Source of the DNA: Georgenia faecalis
GTDB lineage: Bacteria; Actinomycetota; Actinomycetes; Actinomycetales; Actinomycetaceae
Length of the DNA: 64,000 nucleotides
Direction: 5' to 3'
Assembly (NCBI RefSeq): GCF_003710105.1
Contig: NZ_CP033325.1
Coordinates: 1,798,001-1,862,000, forward strand
Under the pieces are notes generated by a model. It did not search any database. It worked only from the letters and a program-made list of their open reading frames with translations, and was not told where the DNA came from. Positions within the stretch are counted from its first letter, which is position 1. Each line of letters starts with the position of its first letter. Shown in pieces: positions 21,712 to 30,916 of the stretch. The translations under genes and the position numbers were made by a program.

Positions 21712-22089
21712 TCAGGGTAACGCGTGGACGGTGAGCGCACCGAGCCAGCCGCAGGCGCCGGACCACAGGAAGGACACGAGCGTGCCGATGATGAAGCGCT
21801 CGGCGGCCGGGCTGCGCTTGTCCGGGTGCGCCTCGCGCAGCTCGGGGTAGCGGCCCAGCCCCTTGATGGCGAGGACGACGGCGACGCCCTCCGGGAACCC
21901 GCCGATGATGGACCCGGTGATGGCGGCGCGCTCGAGCATCCCGATCCAGGCGCCCCCGCGCAGCACGCCGTTGGAGGGCGCCTCGCGGGCGACGCGCGCG
22001 AGGACGAGCCAGGTGACCAGGCGCCCGGCGAGCACCGAGACGAGCAGGGCCGCGACGACGACGCCGACCGCGGGCCAGTCGACGCTCAC
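21712..22089 (-). CDS. Small membrane protein resembling the C-terminal half of DUF3307 proteins
   Basis: 125 residues with three or four hydrophobic segments. The part [20 protein letters not shown], then [16 protein letters not shown] and [15 protein letters not shown] matches, from memory, the pattern IGxLER...AIKxxxRxxEL...AExFLIGTLxS of the membrane protein often found beside satD. The N-terminal HxLxDF-type part of DUF3307 is absent. GTG at 22089 overlaps the stop of the DUF6176 gene (GTGA). Probably part of the satD operon. Role unknown. Confidence 0.65.
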   Translation of the reverse strand: MSVDWPAVGVVVAALLVSVLAGRLVTWLVLARVAREAPSNGVLRGGAWIGMLERAAITGSIIGGFPEGVAVVLAIKGLGRYPELREAHPDKRSPAAERFIIGTLVSFLWSGACGWLGALTVHALP

Positions 22090-22607
22090 GCGTCGGCCCC
22101 GGGCGCGGTGGGGGCTGCGGCCGGCGTGGTGGGGGCGGCGGCGGGCGTGGCGCCGTCGTCCACACGGCCGGTACGCCCCCACGCGGCCATGGCCTCGGTG
22201 AGGTGGGCCGGGGCGAGGAGGAGCAGCGGGGTGAGCTCCTCCCAGCCGGGCTCCTTGGTCCGGCGCGCGTAGGCGTCGTGCGCCGCGTCGACGGGGTTGG
22301 TCGTGTCGAGCCCCGCGCCGTCGGTCCCCATGAGGCTGAGGTGGTACATCCACACCGAGCCGTCCGCCTCGGTGTGCTTGAACGTCGCCTCGACCACGGC
22401 GCGCTCGGCGGGCAGGGTCTCCAGGCACTCGTCGTAGCGGTCGTGGAGCATGTGCATCCACTCCCCCAGGCGCTCCTCCGCGCCGTCGAGCAGCCTGGCC
22501 CGGCTCAGCTCCAGCCGCAGGCCGGCCGGCACGGAGGGCGGCATCGGGTGGCCCGGCGCCTCCGGGGCGGCCGGGCGGAACGGGGTGTAAGGCTCGGGCT
22601 CGCTCAT
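22086..22607 (-). CDS. DUF6176-family protein
   Basis: 173 residues. The core (about 25-145) LRLELSRARLLDGAEERLGE, VVEATFKHTEADGSVWMYHL and WEELTPLLLLAP fits DUF6176, a ferredoxin-like dimeric alpha-beta barrel family of unknown function. The last 25 residues are Ala/Pro/Thr-rich. It lies between satD (50 bases) and the membrane protein (4-base overlap), and so probably shares their transcript. No catalytic residues can be assigned. Confidence 0.65.
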   Translation of the reverse strand: MSEPEPYTPFRPAAPEAPGHPMPPSVPAGLRLELSRARLLDGAEERLGEWMHMLHDRYDECLETLPAERAVVEATFKHTEADGSVWMYHLSLMGTDGAGLDTTNPVDAAHDAYARRTKEPGWEELTPLLLLAPAHLTEAMAAWGRTGRVDDGATPAAAPTTPAAAPTAPGADA

Positions 22608-22657
22608 GGCGGCAGTGTGCCAGCGCCCGCCGACGTCGGGGCGCACGCCGGCCACCA

Positions 22658-23275
22658 TCAGGCCGGCGCCCCCGCGCTCCCGCTCTCCTCGAGGAGCCGC
22701 GCCGCCAGGGGGTGGAGCCGGCGCTCCTCCTCCCAGAGGGCGACCCGCAGGCGCTGGCTGACGGCCTGCTCGCTGATGCCCAGGTCCGCCGCGACGGCCC
22801 GCTGGGTGGCGCCGCCGGCGAGCCGGTCGACGACGTCCCAGCCGGCCCTCGTCCGGCGGTTGCGCACCGCGACGAGCATCTGGAGGACCGCCTCGGCGTC
22901 CTCGGCCCGGTCCGGGCGCGGCGCGTCGACCGCCAGCGGGACCGTGACGGTGCGCCCGCGGGCGCGTTCGACGGCCGTGCGGGCGTGGATGAACGCGGGC
23001 CCGGAGCTCTCGCGGCTGGTCCCCGCCAGCGGCAGGTCGACCGGCCCCGCGCCGATCCCCACGCTCCAGCCGCCGAGGCGCTGCACGTGGAGGGCGAGCG
23101 CAACGGTCGCCGCGGCCTCGGTGAGGACCCCCTGGACCTCGTCGCCCACCGTGCGCTCGAGGGGCAGGGCGAAGGGCGTGCGCCCGCCGGTCCAGGAGTC
23201 GACGTCCCGGAGGAGGCCCGGGACGCCGTCGCCGCGGGAGCGGCTGGCCTTCTGGTCGATCGTCACGACGAACAT
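22658..23275 (-). CDS. SatD-family protein with C-terminal helix-turn-helix
   Basis: 205 residues. N terminus MFVVTIDQKASRSRGDGVP and the internal LERTVGDEVQGVL are typical of the SatD family, named from a Streptococcus mutans acid-tolerance operon and of unknown biochemistry. The C terminus (about 155-195) has GGATQRAVAADLGISEQAVS, a helix-turn-helix. So it may be a ligand-sensing repressor. ATG at 23275 has no ribosome-binding site; instead a -10 box ends six bases upstream, so the mRNA is probably leaderless. Inverted CTTGA/TCAAG half-sites cover that promoter. It heads satD-DUF6176-membrane protein. Confidence 0.7.
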   Translation of the reverse strand: MFVVTIDQKASRSRGDGVPGLLRDVDSWTGGRTPFALPLERTVGDEVQGVLTEAAATVALALHVQRLGGWSVGIGAGPVDLPLAGTSRESSGPAFIHARTAVERARGRTVTVPLAVDAPRPDRAEDAEAVLQMLVAVRNRRTRAGWDVVDRLAGGATQRAVAADLGISEQAVSQRLRVALWEEERRLHPLAARLLEESGSAGAPA

Positions 23276-23279
23276 GACC

Positions 23280-23339
23280 CAAGGTTACAGCCTTGAGGCG
23301 CCCGGTTCAAGGCCCTGTCCTTGATGGGGCGACATCAAG
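23280..23339. promoter_or_regulatory. Operator-like array of five CTTGA/TCAAG half-sites
   Basis: Plus strand: caagg (23280-23284), ccttga (23291-23296), tcaagg (23307-23312), ccttgat (23319-23325), atcaag (23334-23339). Orientation alternates strictly and spacing is regular at 11-16 bases. The sites cover the -10, spacer and -35 of satD and extend upstream. The likely binder is the HTH of SatD itself; this is inference. Confidence 0.6.
23282..23310 (-). promoter_or_regulatory. Predicted leaderless promoter of satD
   Basis: Minus strand: -35 TTGAAC (23310-23305), 17-base spacer, -10 TAACCT (23287-23282), six bases, then ATG. Transcription would begin at or near the A of the start codon, consistent with the missing Shine-Dalgarno. 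Confidence 0.6.
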
Positions 23340-23344
23340 CCGCG

Positions 23345-23491
23345 CTACCGGTCGGTCGGGCCCCCCGGCGCCACCGGGTCGTCGTCCTCGGGCGGGAGCG
23401 GGTGGGTGACGAGGAACCGGGTGGCGACGACGAGGCCGCCCCACAGCACGACGACGGCGAACACCATGAGGAGGATCGCGGCGAGGCTCAT
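23345..23491 (-). CDS. MetS-type small subunit of a methionine/alanine importer
   Basis: 48 residues: one membrane helix LAAILLMVFAVVVLWGGLVV then an acidic, proline-rich tail. This is the pattern of MetS, the small partner of the sodium-coupled importer MetP in Corynebacterium glutamicum, which is required for uptake. ATG overlaps the stop of the large transporter gene (ATGA). Such small genes are easily missed. Confidence 0.8.
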   Translation of the reverse strand: MSLAAILLMVFAVVVLWGGLVVATRFLVTHPLPPEDDDPVAPGGPTDR

Positions 23492-25050
23492 CGGGTCCGC
23501 CTTTCGTCGACGTCGACGGGTTCGGGGATGAGGTCGTCCACCGGCCGGCGCCACCGCACGAGGCTGAGCACCACCGCCACCACGGCAATGAGAGCGAGGG
23601 TCCCCCACCCGGCGATGGTGATGAACGTCCACGGGTAGCCGCTGTACGGCTCGCTCAGACGGTCGACGAACGCGGTGGCCACCATGAGGGCGAGGAGCAC
23701 GGGGGCGACGACGGCGATGAGCACGCGCCACCACAGACCGATGCGGACCGTGGAGAAGGCGTTGAGGTGCGCGTTGAGCTCGGGGAGCTTGCGCGCGCCG
23801 TACGTGACGAGGAGCGCCATGAGGAGCGCCGAGATCACCACGCCGAAGTTGTTCACGTAGTAGTCGACGGTGTCGAGCACGGCCAGGCCCGACGTCGTGG
23901 AGTAGAGCGCGACCGAGAGGACCGCCGCACCGCCGACGACGACGAGCGTCGCGGCTCGCCGGGACAGGGCGAACTTCTCCTGCAGCGCGGCCGAGGGCAC
24001 CTGAAGGATCGAGATGAGCGAGGTGAAACCGGCGAGCGTGAGCGAGAGGAAGAACAGCACCCCGAACAGCGGCCCGCCGGGCATGCTCGAGATGATCTCC
24101 GGGAAGGTGACGAACGAGAGGATCGGGCCCGTGAGGCCCGGGAGCTCCTCGAAACCGACCCCCTGGGCGACGGCCATGAACCCCAGCGTGGCGAAGACCC
24201 CGATGCCGGCGAGGAGCTCGAACGAGGAGTTGGCGAACGCGGCGACGAGACCGGTCGGAGCGAGGTTCGACCGGCGCGGCAGGTAGCTCGCGTAGGTGAG
24301 CATGATGCCGAAGGCGATGGACAACGAGAAGAAGATCTGGCCGTACGCCGCGAGCCACACGCTCCCGTCGAGGAGCGCGGACCAGTTCGGGGTGAAGAAG
24401 GCGTCGAGGCCGCTGAGCGCGCCCGGCAGGAAGAGTGCGCGGACCACGAGGGCGCCGAAGAGCACGACGAGCAGCGGCATGGCGACCTTGTTCACCGCCT
24501 CCAGGCCGCGTCGCACCCCGAGGAGCATGACCACCAGCGCCACCACCCACAGGCCCACCATCGGCCAGAAGATCCCGCCGACGACGTCGCCGGTGACGGT
24601 GGCGCCGGCGTCCTGGAGGAAGTCACCGGTGAAGAAGCCGGCCGGGTCCTCCCCCCACGCCTCGGTGACGGAGAAGCCGACGTACCGCACCGACCACGCG
24701 AGGATGACGGTGTAGTACGTCGCGATGACGAAGGCGACCGCGACCTGGAACCAGCCGAGCGCCTCGAACCTTCGGCCGAGACGCCGGAACGCCGCCGGCG
24801 CGGAGCCGCGGTAGCGGTGCCCCAGGGAGTAGTCGAGCAGGAGGATCGGGATGCCGGCCGTCAGCAGCGCGACGAGGTAGGGGACGAGGAAGGCGCCTCC
24901 CCCGTTCTCGTACGCCACGCCCGGGAAGCGCCAGATGTTCCCCAGCCCCACCGCGGAGCCGATGGCGGCGAGGAGGAACCCGTACTGGCTCGACCACTGC
25001 TCACGGCCCTCGGCCACCCCGCCGCCCTTCGCTGCGCCCTTGTGCGCCAT
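23488..25050 (-). CDS. Sodium-dependent amino-acid transporter, SNF (NSS) family
   Basis: 520 residues, about 12 membrane helices. The N-terminal signature is YGFLLAAIGSAVGLGNIWRF, the sodium and substrate site of LeuT-fold NSS proteins, followed by YENGGGAFLVPY. It pairs with the adjacent MetS-like gene, so methionine and alanine are likely substrates, by analogy with MetP of C. glutamicum. ATG at 25050 is preceded by AGGAGGGG. TACTGT at 25091-25086 may be a -10, without a good -35. Transcribed away from the DinB-fold gene. Confidence 0.88.
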   Translation of the reverse strand: MAHKGAAKGGGVAEGREQWSSQYGFLLAAIGSAVGLGNIWRFPGVAYENGGGAFLVPYLVALLTAGIPILLLDYSLGHRYRGSAPAAFRRLGRRFEALGWFQVAVAFVIATYYTVILAWSVRYVGFSVTEAWGEDPAGFFTGDFLQDAGATVTGDVVGGIFWPMVGLWVVALVVMLLGVRRGLEAVNKVAMPLLVVLFGALVVRALFLPGALSGLDAFFTPNWSALLDGSVWLAAYGQIFFSLSIAFGIMLTYASYLPRRSNLAPTGLVAAFANSSFELLAGIGVFATLGFMAVAQGVGFEELPGLTGPILSFVTFPEIISSMPGGPLFGVLFFLSLTLAGFTSLISILQVPSAALQEKFALSRRAATLVVVGGAAVLSVALYSTTSGLAVLDTVDYYVNNFGVVISALLMALLVTYGARKLPELNAHLNAFSTVRIGLWWRVLIAVVAPVLLALMVATAFVDRLSEPYSGYPWTFITIAGWGTLALIAVVAVVLSLVRWRRPVDDLIPEPVDVDERRTR

Positions 25051-25123
25051 GGCCCCTCCTCCGTGTCGGCGTCCACGTCCGCCGCACAGTAGCGGGCGCG
25101 CCCGCCCCCGGCATCCCGGCCCG

Positions 25124-25162
25124 CCCGTCGCGGACCACGGCACCCCCGTCGCGGACCACGGC
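25124..25162. repeat. 18-bp direct repeat, 21-bp period
   Basis: cccgtcgcggaccacggc occurs at 25124-25141 and 25145-25162, in the 163-base gap between the divergent transporter and DinB-fold genes. Probably a recent duplication; an operator role is possible but nothing else supports it. Confidence 0.8.
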
Positions 25163-25213
25163 GCGGGCCCGAGGACCGTGGTGCCCCGGTCACCGCGGTG
25201 GCAGGCTGAGGCC

Positions 25214-25813
25214 ATGCCCACGGATCCCAAGGACGTGCTCCACCGCTACCTGCAGGAGGCCCGCGACGCGCTGCTGTGGAAGCTCGACGGCGTGTCCGAG
25301 TACGACGCCCGCCGCCCGCTCACGCCCACCGGGACGAACCTGCTCGGGCTCGTCAAGCACGTGAGCCTGTGCGAGGCCGACTACCTCGGCATGGTCTTCG
25401 GGCGGCCCCTGCCGGACCGGCCCGCGTGGATGGACAGCGACGAGCCGAACGCCGACATGTGGGCGCGTCCCGACGAGTCGCGCGAGGAGCTCGTGGCCCT
25501 GTACCGCCGGGTCTGGGCGCACGCCGACGCCACGGTCGACGCGCTCGGGCTGGACGCCGTGGGCGAGGTCCCCTGGTGGGGGCCGGCGAGCCGGCACGCC
25601 CCCCTGCACCGGATCCTCGTCCACCTCGTCGCCGAGACGCACCGGCACGCCGGCCACGCGGACATCGTCCGGGAGCTCGTCGACGGCTCCGCCGGCCTGC
25701 GCGTCGACGCCGACAACCTCCCCTCGCACGACGCCCCGTGGTGGCGGGAGTACCGCGCGCAGGTGGAGCAGGCGGCGCGGGAGGCGGCCGACGCGGCGGG
25801 CGAGCGTCCGTAG
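25214..25813 (+). CDS. DinB/DUF664-family protein
   Basis: 199 residues, four-helix bundle. Putative metal ligands: His49 (GLVKHVSLCEADYL) and the cluster ETHRHAGHADIVRE (His145, His148). In actinobacteria this superfamily includes mycothiol-dependent enzymes and thiol transferases; the substrate cannot be predicted. ATG at 25214 with ggctgagg upstream. It is convergent with aroB, 19 bases between stops, and divergent from the SNF transporter, so it stands alone on the plus strand. Confidence 0.8.
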   Translation: MPTDPKDVLHRYLQEARDALLWKLDGVSEYDARRPLTPTGTNLLGLVKHVSLCEADYLGMVFGRPLPDRPAWMDSDEPNADMWARPDESREELVALYRRVWAHADATVDALGLDAVGEVPWWGPASRHAPLHRILVHLVAETHRHAGHADIVRELVDGSAGLRVDADNLPSHDAPWWREYRAQVEQAAREAADAAGERP

Positions 25814-25832
25814 CCGGCGCTCCCCCGCCCCG

Positions 25833-26918
25833 TCAGGCCGGCAGCGCGATGCGCGCGTACGCCGCCTCGAGCAGCGCCGGGTCGGGCCCCTCCAGGCGCC
25901 CGGGCCGGCCGACGCCGTCGAGCACGACGAAGCGCAGCCGGTTGCCACGCGCCTTCTTGTCGCGGTGCATGACCTCGAGCAGCTCGGGCCACCGGTCACC
26001 CCGGTACCCCAGGGGCAGGCCCAGCGTGCCGAGAATCTCCCGGTGCCGGGCGACCGTGCCCGCCGGGAGCCGCCCGGCGAGGCCGGCGAGCTCGGCGGCA
26101 AAGACCATCCCCACCGACACCGCCGCCCCGTGCCGCCACGCGTAGTGCTCGGCGTGCTCGATGGCGTGGGCGAGCGTGTGCCCGTAGTTGAGGAACTCGC
26201 GGCGGCCGGCCTCGCGCAGGTCGGCGGAGACCACCTCCGCCTTGACGGCGATCGCCCGCTCGACGAGCTCGCGCAGCACCGCCGAGCCCGGGTCCCGCGC
26301 GGCGCGGCCGCCGTCGGCCTCGACGAGGTCGAGGATCCGCTCGTCGGCGATGAAGCCGGCCTTGACCACCTCCGCCAGGCCCGCGGCGTGGTCGGCCGCG
26401 GGCAGGGTGGCGAGCGTGTCGAGGTCGCACACCACGCGCACGGGCGAGTGGAAGGCGCCGACGAGGTTCTTGCCCTCGGGGGTGTTGATGCCGGTCTTAC
26501 CGCCCACGGCGGCGTCGACCATGCCGAGCAGCGTCGTCGGCACCTGGACGACGCGCACGCCGCGCAGCCAGGTGGCGGCGACGAACCCCGCGAGGTCGGT
26601 CGTCGCGCCCCCGCCGAGGCCGACGACGAGGTCCTCGCGGGTGAAGGCGGCCTGGCCGAGCCGGCTCCAGCAGGCGGCGGCGACGTCGACGGTCTTGGCG
26701 TGCTCGGCGTCGGGCACCACGGCGTGGTGGACGGCGTGGCCGTGCCGCGCGAGGTCGTCGCCGAGGCGCTGGGCGCGGTCGGTGAGCACCTCGGGGTGGA
26801 CGAGGAGGACCCGGCGGGGCTCGTCGCCGACGGCGGAGACGACCTCGCCGTCCAGCCCCCGGCCGACGACGACGTCGTAGGGGTGCTCGGCGCGCACCTC
26901 GATGCGGGTCGCGGTCAC
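25833..26918 (-). CDS. aroB: 3-dehydroquinate synthase
   Basis: 361 residues. It converts DAHP to 3-dehydroquinate with NAD and a divalent metal. Motifs: [23 protein letters not shown] split around the NAD site, VGGKTGIN, and the metal-site [10 protein letters not shown]. The GTG at 26918 overlaps the aroK stop (GTGA). It closes the aroE-aroC-aroK-aroB series. Confidence 0.96.
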   Translation of the reverse strand: MTATRIEVRAEHPYDVVVGRGLDGEVVSAVGDEPRRVLLVHPEVLTDRAQRLGDDLARHGHAVHHAVVPDAEHAKTVDVAAACWSRLGQAAFTREDLVVGLGGGATTDLAGFVAATWLRGVRVVQVPTTLLGMVDAAVGGKTGINTPEGKNLVGAFHSPVRVVCDLDTLATLPAADHAAGLAEVVKAGFIADERILDLVEADGGRAARDPGSAVLRELVERAIAVKAEVVSADLREAGRREFLNYGHTLAHAIEHAEHYAWRHGAAVSVGMVFAAELAGLAGRLPAGTVARHREILGTLGLPLGYRGDRWPELLEVMHRDKKARGNRLRFVVLDGVGRPGRLEGPDPALLEAAYARIALPA

Positions 26919-27454
26919 GGGCGGGCCCCGAGCGCGGTGAGGATCTGTGCGGTCACCTGGTCGGGGGTGAGCCCGTCGGTGAGGACCGTGACGGCGGCGA
27001 GCCGGGAGTAGGTGGGGCGGCGGGCGTCCATGAGTGCCTTCCACCGCGCGCGGGGGCTGTCCACGAGGAGCGGGCGCGCGCCGGCGAGCCCGACCCGGGG
27101 CAGCGCCTTGGCCATCGACACGTCGAGGAAGACGACCGGCAGGCCGGCCAGGGCCTCCTGCGTGCCCGGGTGCAGGACCGCTCCCCCGCCGAGGGCGAGG
27201 ACGCCGTCGTGGGTGCGGAGGGCGTCGACGACGGCGGCGTGCTCGAGCTCGCGGAAGTGCTCCTCGCCGGAGTCGATGAAGATCTCGCTGATCGGCCGGC
27301 CGGCCCGGCGCTCGACCTCCTCGTCGGTGTCGAGCAGGCGGACGCCGAGCGCCGCGGCGAGGCGGCGGCCGACGGTCGTCTTCCCGGCGCCCGGCGGGCC
27401 GATGAGCACGGCGCGCACGCGCCCGGTGTCCTGGGGCTGGGCTGGGTTCTCCAC
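26915..27454 (-). CDS. aroK: Shikimate kinase
   Basis: 179 residues. Walker [15 protein letters not shown], shikimate-binding DTDEEVE and FRELEHA, GGGAVL, and lid region ARPLL with a conserved Arg. GTG at 27454 (MENPAQPQ) adds a short leader; GTG at the following VRAVLIG would also do. No clear ribosome-binding site. The gap to aroC is 86 bases and holds a perfect palindrome. Confidence 0.94.
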   Translation of the reverse strand: MENPAQPQDTGRVRAVLIGPPGAGKTTVGRRLAAALGVRLLDTDEEVERRAGRPISEIFIDSGEEHFRELEHAAVVDALRTHDGVLALGGGAVLHPGTQEALAGLPVVFLDVSMAKALPRVGLAGARPLLVDSPRARWKALMDARRPTYSRLAAVTVLTDGLTPDQVTAQILTALGARP

Positions 27455-27514
27455 GCCCCGAGGGTATCCGGGGCGGCCGCGCGCCCGTGCGCCGGGCCGC
27501 CCTCCGGGCGCGAG

Positions 27515-27536
27515 GGGTGCCGAACGTTCGGCACCC
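27515..27536. promoter_or_regulatory. 22-bp perfect palindrome between aroC and aroK
   Basis: Centre between 27525 and 27526: the left arm gggtgccgaac is followed directly by its exact complement gttcggcaccc. It starts 4 bases beyond the aroC stop and ends 5 bases before it on the plus strand. In mRNA it would be a hairpin with a 4-base loop; in DNA it could be a dimer operator. It differs from a LexA box, which needs four bases between CGAAC and GTTCG. Confidence 0.7.
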
Positions 27537-27540
27537 GGGC

Positions 27541-28758
27541 TCACCGCATCGTCTCCGGGATGGCCTCGAGGTAGGCGCGCAGGTTGCGCGTGCACTCGGC
27601 GACCGAGTCTCCGCCCACCTTCTCCAGCAGCGCCTCGGCGAGCACGAGCGCCACCATGGCCTCGGCGACGACGGCCGCGGGGGCGACGGCGCACACGTCC
27701 GAGCGCTGGTGGATCGCCGTCGCCGGCTCCCCGGTCACCGTGTCGATGGTGCGCAGCGCCCGCGGGACGGTGGAGATGGGCTTCATCGCGGCGCGCACCC
27801 GGAGCACCTCACCGTTGCTCATCCCGCCCTCGACGCCGCCGGCGCGGTTGGTCACCCGGTGCAGGCGCTCGTCCTCGCCCCGGACGATCTCGTCGTGCGC
27901 GGCCGAGCCGCGGCGCGCGGCGGTGCGGAACCCGTCGCCGATCTCCACGCCCTTGATGGCCTGGATGCCCATGACGGCCGCGGCGAGGCGGGCGTCGAGC
28001 TTGCGGTCGCCGTGGACGTAGGAGCCCAGGCCCGGCGGGACCCCGTAGGCGAGGACCTCGACGACGCCGCCGAGGGTGTCCCCGTCCTTCTGGCAGGCGT
28101 CGATCTCCGCGACCATCGCCGTCGACGTCGCGGGGTCGAAGCACCGGATCGGGTCGGCGTCGAGGGCGACGACGTCGTCGGGCCCGGGGACGCGGGCGTC
28201 GTCGGGGACGGCGACCGGTCCGACGGCGACGACGTGGGAGACCAGCCGGACCCCGGCCACCTGCTCGAGGAGCGCGGCCGCGACGGTGCCGAGCGCCACC
28301 CGGGTGGCGGTCTCCCGGGCGCTGGCGCGCTCAAGGACGGGCCGGGCCTCGTCAAGGGCGTACTTCGCCATCCCGACGAGGTCGGCATGCCCGGGCCGGG
28401 GCCGGGTGAGGGGCTTGTTGCGGGCCTGCTCGCGCGCGTCGCCCGTGCCGGCGTCGACGCCGAGCGCGGCGTCCGGCACCGGGTCGGCCGACATGACGGT
28501 CTCCCACTTGGGCCACTCGGTGTTGGCGATCTCGATGGCGACCGGCCCGCCCTGGCTGAGCCCGTGGCGCACCCCGCCGAGCAGGCGCACCGCGTCCTGC
28601 TCGAACTTCATCCGCGCGCCGCGCCCGTACCCCAGCCGGCGACGCGCCAGGGCCTCCTGGACGCGCGCGGTCGTGAGGGCCACCCCCGCCGGGAGACCCT
28701 CGATGATCCCGACCAGCGCCGGGCCGTGCGACTCCCCTGCGGTCAACCACCTGAGCAT
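27541..28758 (-). CDS. aroC: Chorismate synthase
   Basis: 405 residues. FMN-dependent 1,4-elimination of EPSP to chorismate. Signatures: [20 protein letters not shown] at the N terminus, [32 protein letters not shown], and [15 protein letters not shown] at 28758 is the family start. It lies 86 bases downstream of aroE; that gap contains the inverted repeat 28792-28799/28811-28818 (ggcccgcg), possibly a weak processing or attenuation hairpin. Confidence 0.97.
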   Translation of the reverse strand: MLRWLTAGESHGPALVGIIEGLPAGVALTTARVQEALARRRLGYGRGARMKFEQDAVRLLGGVRHGLSQGGPVAIEIANTEWPKWETVMSADPVPDAALGVDAGTGDAREQARNKPLTRPRPGHADLVGMAKYALDEARPVLERASARETATRVALGTVAAALLEQVAGVRLVSHVVAVGPVAVPDDARVPGPDDVVALDADPIRCFDPATSTAMVAEIDACQKDGDTLGGVVEVLAYGVPPGLGSYVHGDRKLDARLAAAVMGIQAIKGVEIGDGFRTAARRGSAAHDEIVRGEDERLHRVTNRAGGVEGGMSNGEVLRVRAAMKPISTVPRALRTIDTVTGEPATAIHQRSDVCAVAPAAVVAEAMVALVLAEALLEKVGGDSVAECTRNLRAYLEAIPETMR

Positions 28759-28844
28759 GGCGGCATCCTCCCACGGGGCCGGCGAGGGCCGGGCCCGCGT
28801 CCCAGCACCGCGCGGGCCGTCGCGGCCCGGCCCGGGGGCGCCGG

Positions 28845-29747
28845 TCAGCGCGCCAGGGCGCCCTCGAGTGCCGCGCGCATCGCCGCCACCGGCGCGGGGC
28901 GCCCGCTCATGAGGCGGACCTGCTCCGCGCCCTGGTGGAGGAGCATGCCCCAGCCCGGGGCGACGAGCCCGCCGGCCGCGGCCCACGTCGACGCCAGCGC
29001 GCTGGGCCACGGGTCGTAGGCAACGTCGAGCAGCACGGCGCCGGGGCGGGCGGCCGGACCGGCGCCGAGGACCGCGGCCAGCTCGTCCGCGCCGCCGGCC
29101 GGCAGCGTGGAGACGACGACGTCGGCCCCCGCGACCGCCGCCGCGGCGTCCGACCACGGGCGCAGGGTGACGTCGACCCCCATCCGCCGGCCAGCCTGGA
29201 GCGTGCCCGCCGCCCGCGCGGCGGAGCGCGCCACGACGACCGGCGCGGTCGCGCCCAGCTGCCCGAGCGCGGCGAGCGAGGACGCCGCGGTGGCACCGGC
29301 CCCGAGGACGACGGCGGTGCGCGGGCGCCACCCGTCGGGGGCCGCCTCCCGCAGGGCGGCGACGATGCCGTAGACGTCGGTGTTCGCGCCGACGAGGATC
29401 GGCCGGCCGCCTCGCGCGCCGGGCTGGACGAGCACGGTGTTGACCGCACCGACCACCTCGGCGAGCTCGTCGACGACGTCGAGGTGGCCCAGCGCGGCGT
29501 GCTTGAGCGGCATGGTGAGCGACAGGCCGGCCCACTGGTCGTCGAGCGCGGCGAGGAGGCCGGCGAGGTCCTCCTCCCCGGCCTCGGCCCGTCCGTAGAC
29601 CCAGTCCAGCCCGAGCGCCCGGTACGCCGCGTGGTGCAGCACGGGCGACAGGGAGTGCGCGACCGGCCGCCCGAGGACGGCGGCCCGCCGGGCACCGGGC
29701 GCGAGCGCGTCGCGCGGCAGCTCGCCGTAGGTGGGCAGACCGGTCAC
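28845..29747 (-). CDS. aroE: Shikimate dehydrogenase
   Basis: 300 residues. Shikimate site [17 protein letters not shown] and [12 protein letters not shown] with the catalytic Lys; ANTDVYG; NADP-binding [14 protein letters not shown]. The open frame continues to 29786 but GTG at 29747 (MTGLPTYGE) begins two bases after the mltG stop, with GAGGGCTGAG upstream, and is preferred. Confidence 0.92.
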   Translation of the reverse strand: MTGLPTYGELPRDALAPGARRAAVLGRPVAHSLSPVLHHAAYRALGLDWVYGRAEAGEEDLAGLLAALDDQWAGLSLTMPLKHAALGHLDVVDELAEVVGAVNTVLVQPGARGGRPILVGANTDVYGIVAALREAAPDGWRPRTAVVLGAGATAASSLAALGQLGATAPVVVARSAARAAGTLQAGRRMGVDVTLRPWSDAAAAVAGADVVVSTLPAGGADELAAVLGAGPAARPGAVLLDVAYDPWPSALASTWAAAGGLVAPGWGMLLHQGAEQVRLMSGRPAPVAAMRAALEGALAR

Positions 29748-29749
29748 GC

Positions 29750-30916
29750 TCAGCCCTCGTCGCTCGACGGGTGCTCCTCGAGCCACCGGTTGAGCGCCGC
29801 GCGGTTCGCCTGGTGCTCGGCGTAGTCACCGGTGAACAGCGTCTCCCCCGAGTCGAGGTCGACCGTGACGAAGTACAGCCAGTCCCCCGGCGGCGGGGCG
29901 ATGACCGCCTCGACGGCGGCGGCGCCCGGCGCCCCGATGGGGGTCGGCGGCAGGCCGGGGTGCAGGTAGGTGTTGTAGGGGTTGTCGTCGTCGAGGTCGG
30001 AGCGGGTGGGGATGCCCCCGGACTTGCCGACGCCGTAGAGCACCGTGGAGTCCATCTGCAGCCGGCCGTTGACCTGCTCCGTGTCCGCCAGCCGGTTCTC
30101 GATGACGCGGGCGACGCGCCCGTAGTCCTCGGCGAGGAAGACCTCGTGCTCGACGATCGATGCCTTGGTGAGGACCGCCTGCCGCTCGGCGGCGGGCACC
30201 GCGAGGGCGTCCAGCGTGCTCACCGTCTGCTCGACCATGGTGCGCAGGATCGTCGTGGCGTCGACGGAGGGCTGGAAGGAGTAGGTCGCGGCGGCGAACC
30301 ACCCCTCGGGGTTGCCCCCGGCCTCGGCGGGCAGCCCGATCGCGGCGGGGTCGGCCGCGGCCGCCTCGACGTCCGCGAGCGGGAGCTGGGTGACGGCGGC
30401 GATGCGCTCGTAGACCTGCGTGGCCCGCCAGCCCTCGGGCACCGTGATGGTGACCTCGGACTTGTTGGCGGGGTCGAGCAGGGCGGCCACGGCGTCGGCC
30501 GCGGCCATCTCCTCAAGGAGCACGTAGGTGCCGGGCTGGATCCCGGAGGCGGCCGGGTTGGCGGTGAAGGCGGTGCTGAACGCCCCGGGGCTGGCGACGA
30601 CGCCCGCCTCGGTGAGCATCTCGCCCATCTCCGTGCCCGAGGTGCCCGGCTCGATGACGACCTCGACGCTGCCGGACCCCGGGCCGGGGAAGTCCGTGGC
30701 CTCCGGCGCGGGACGGTCGGTGAGGAGCGGCCGCAGGACGAAGAACGCCGCGACGGCGAGCCCGGCGATGAGGAGCAGGCTGAGCACCACGGCGATCGCC
30801 GTGCGCTTGCGCCGCTGCCGGCGCCGCTGCGCGCGCTCGCGCCGCTCCGCGCGCCGCTGTTGCTCGGAGTGCGACGGCGAGGGCTCCGCCAGCTTCTGGT
30901 CGAACAGCTCGCTCAC
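29750..30916 (-). CDS. mltG: Endolytic murein transglycosylase MltG
   Basis: 388 residues. A very basic N-terminal cytosolic tail, one membrane helix (about 39-62) and an extracellular YceG domain. The catalytic Glu is Glu256 in KASIVEHE; the substrate groove motif is [10 protein letters not shown]. It cuts nascent peptidoglycan and sets glycan-strand length. Its start overlaps the ruvX stop by four bases. The order alaS-ruvX-mltG-aroE is conserved in actinobacteria. Confidence 0.93.
   Translation of the reverse strand: MSELFDQKLAEPSPSHSEQQRRAERRERAQRRRQRRKRTAIAVVLSLLLIAGLAVAAFFVLRPLLTDRPAPEATDFPGPGSGSVEVVIEPGTSGTEMGEMLTEAGVVASPGAFSTAFTANPAASGIQPGTYVLLEEMAAADAVAALLDPANKSEVTITVPEGWRATQVYERIAAVTQLPLADVEAAAADPAAIGLPAEAGGNPEGWFAAATYSFQPSVDATTILRTMVEQTVSTLDALAVPAAERQAVLTKASIVEHEVFLAEDYGRVARVIENRLADTEQVNGRLQMDSTVLYGVGKSGGIPTRSDLDDDNPYNTYLHPGLPPTPIGAPGAAAVEAVIAPPPGDWLYFVTVDLDSGETLFTGDYAEHQANRAALNRWLEEHPSSDEG

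Noticed and set aside
27515-27536. SOS box (LexA site)
   Set aside because: The actinobacterial LexA site needs four bases between CGAAC and GTTCG; here the arms meet directly.
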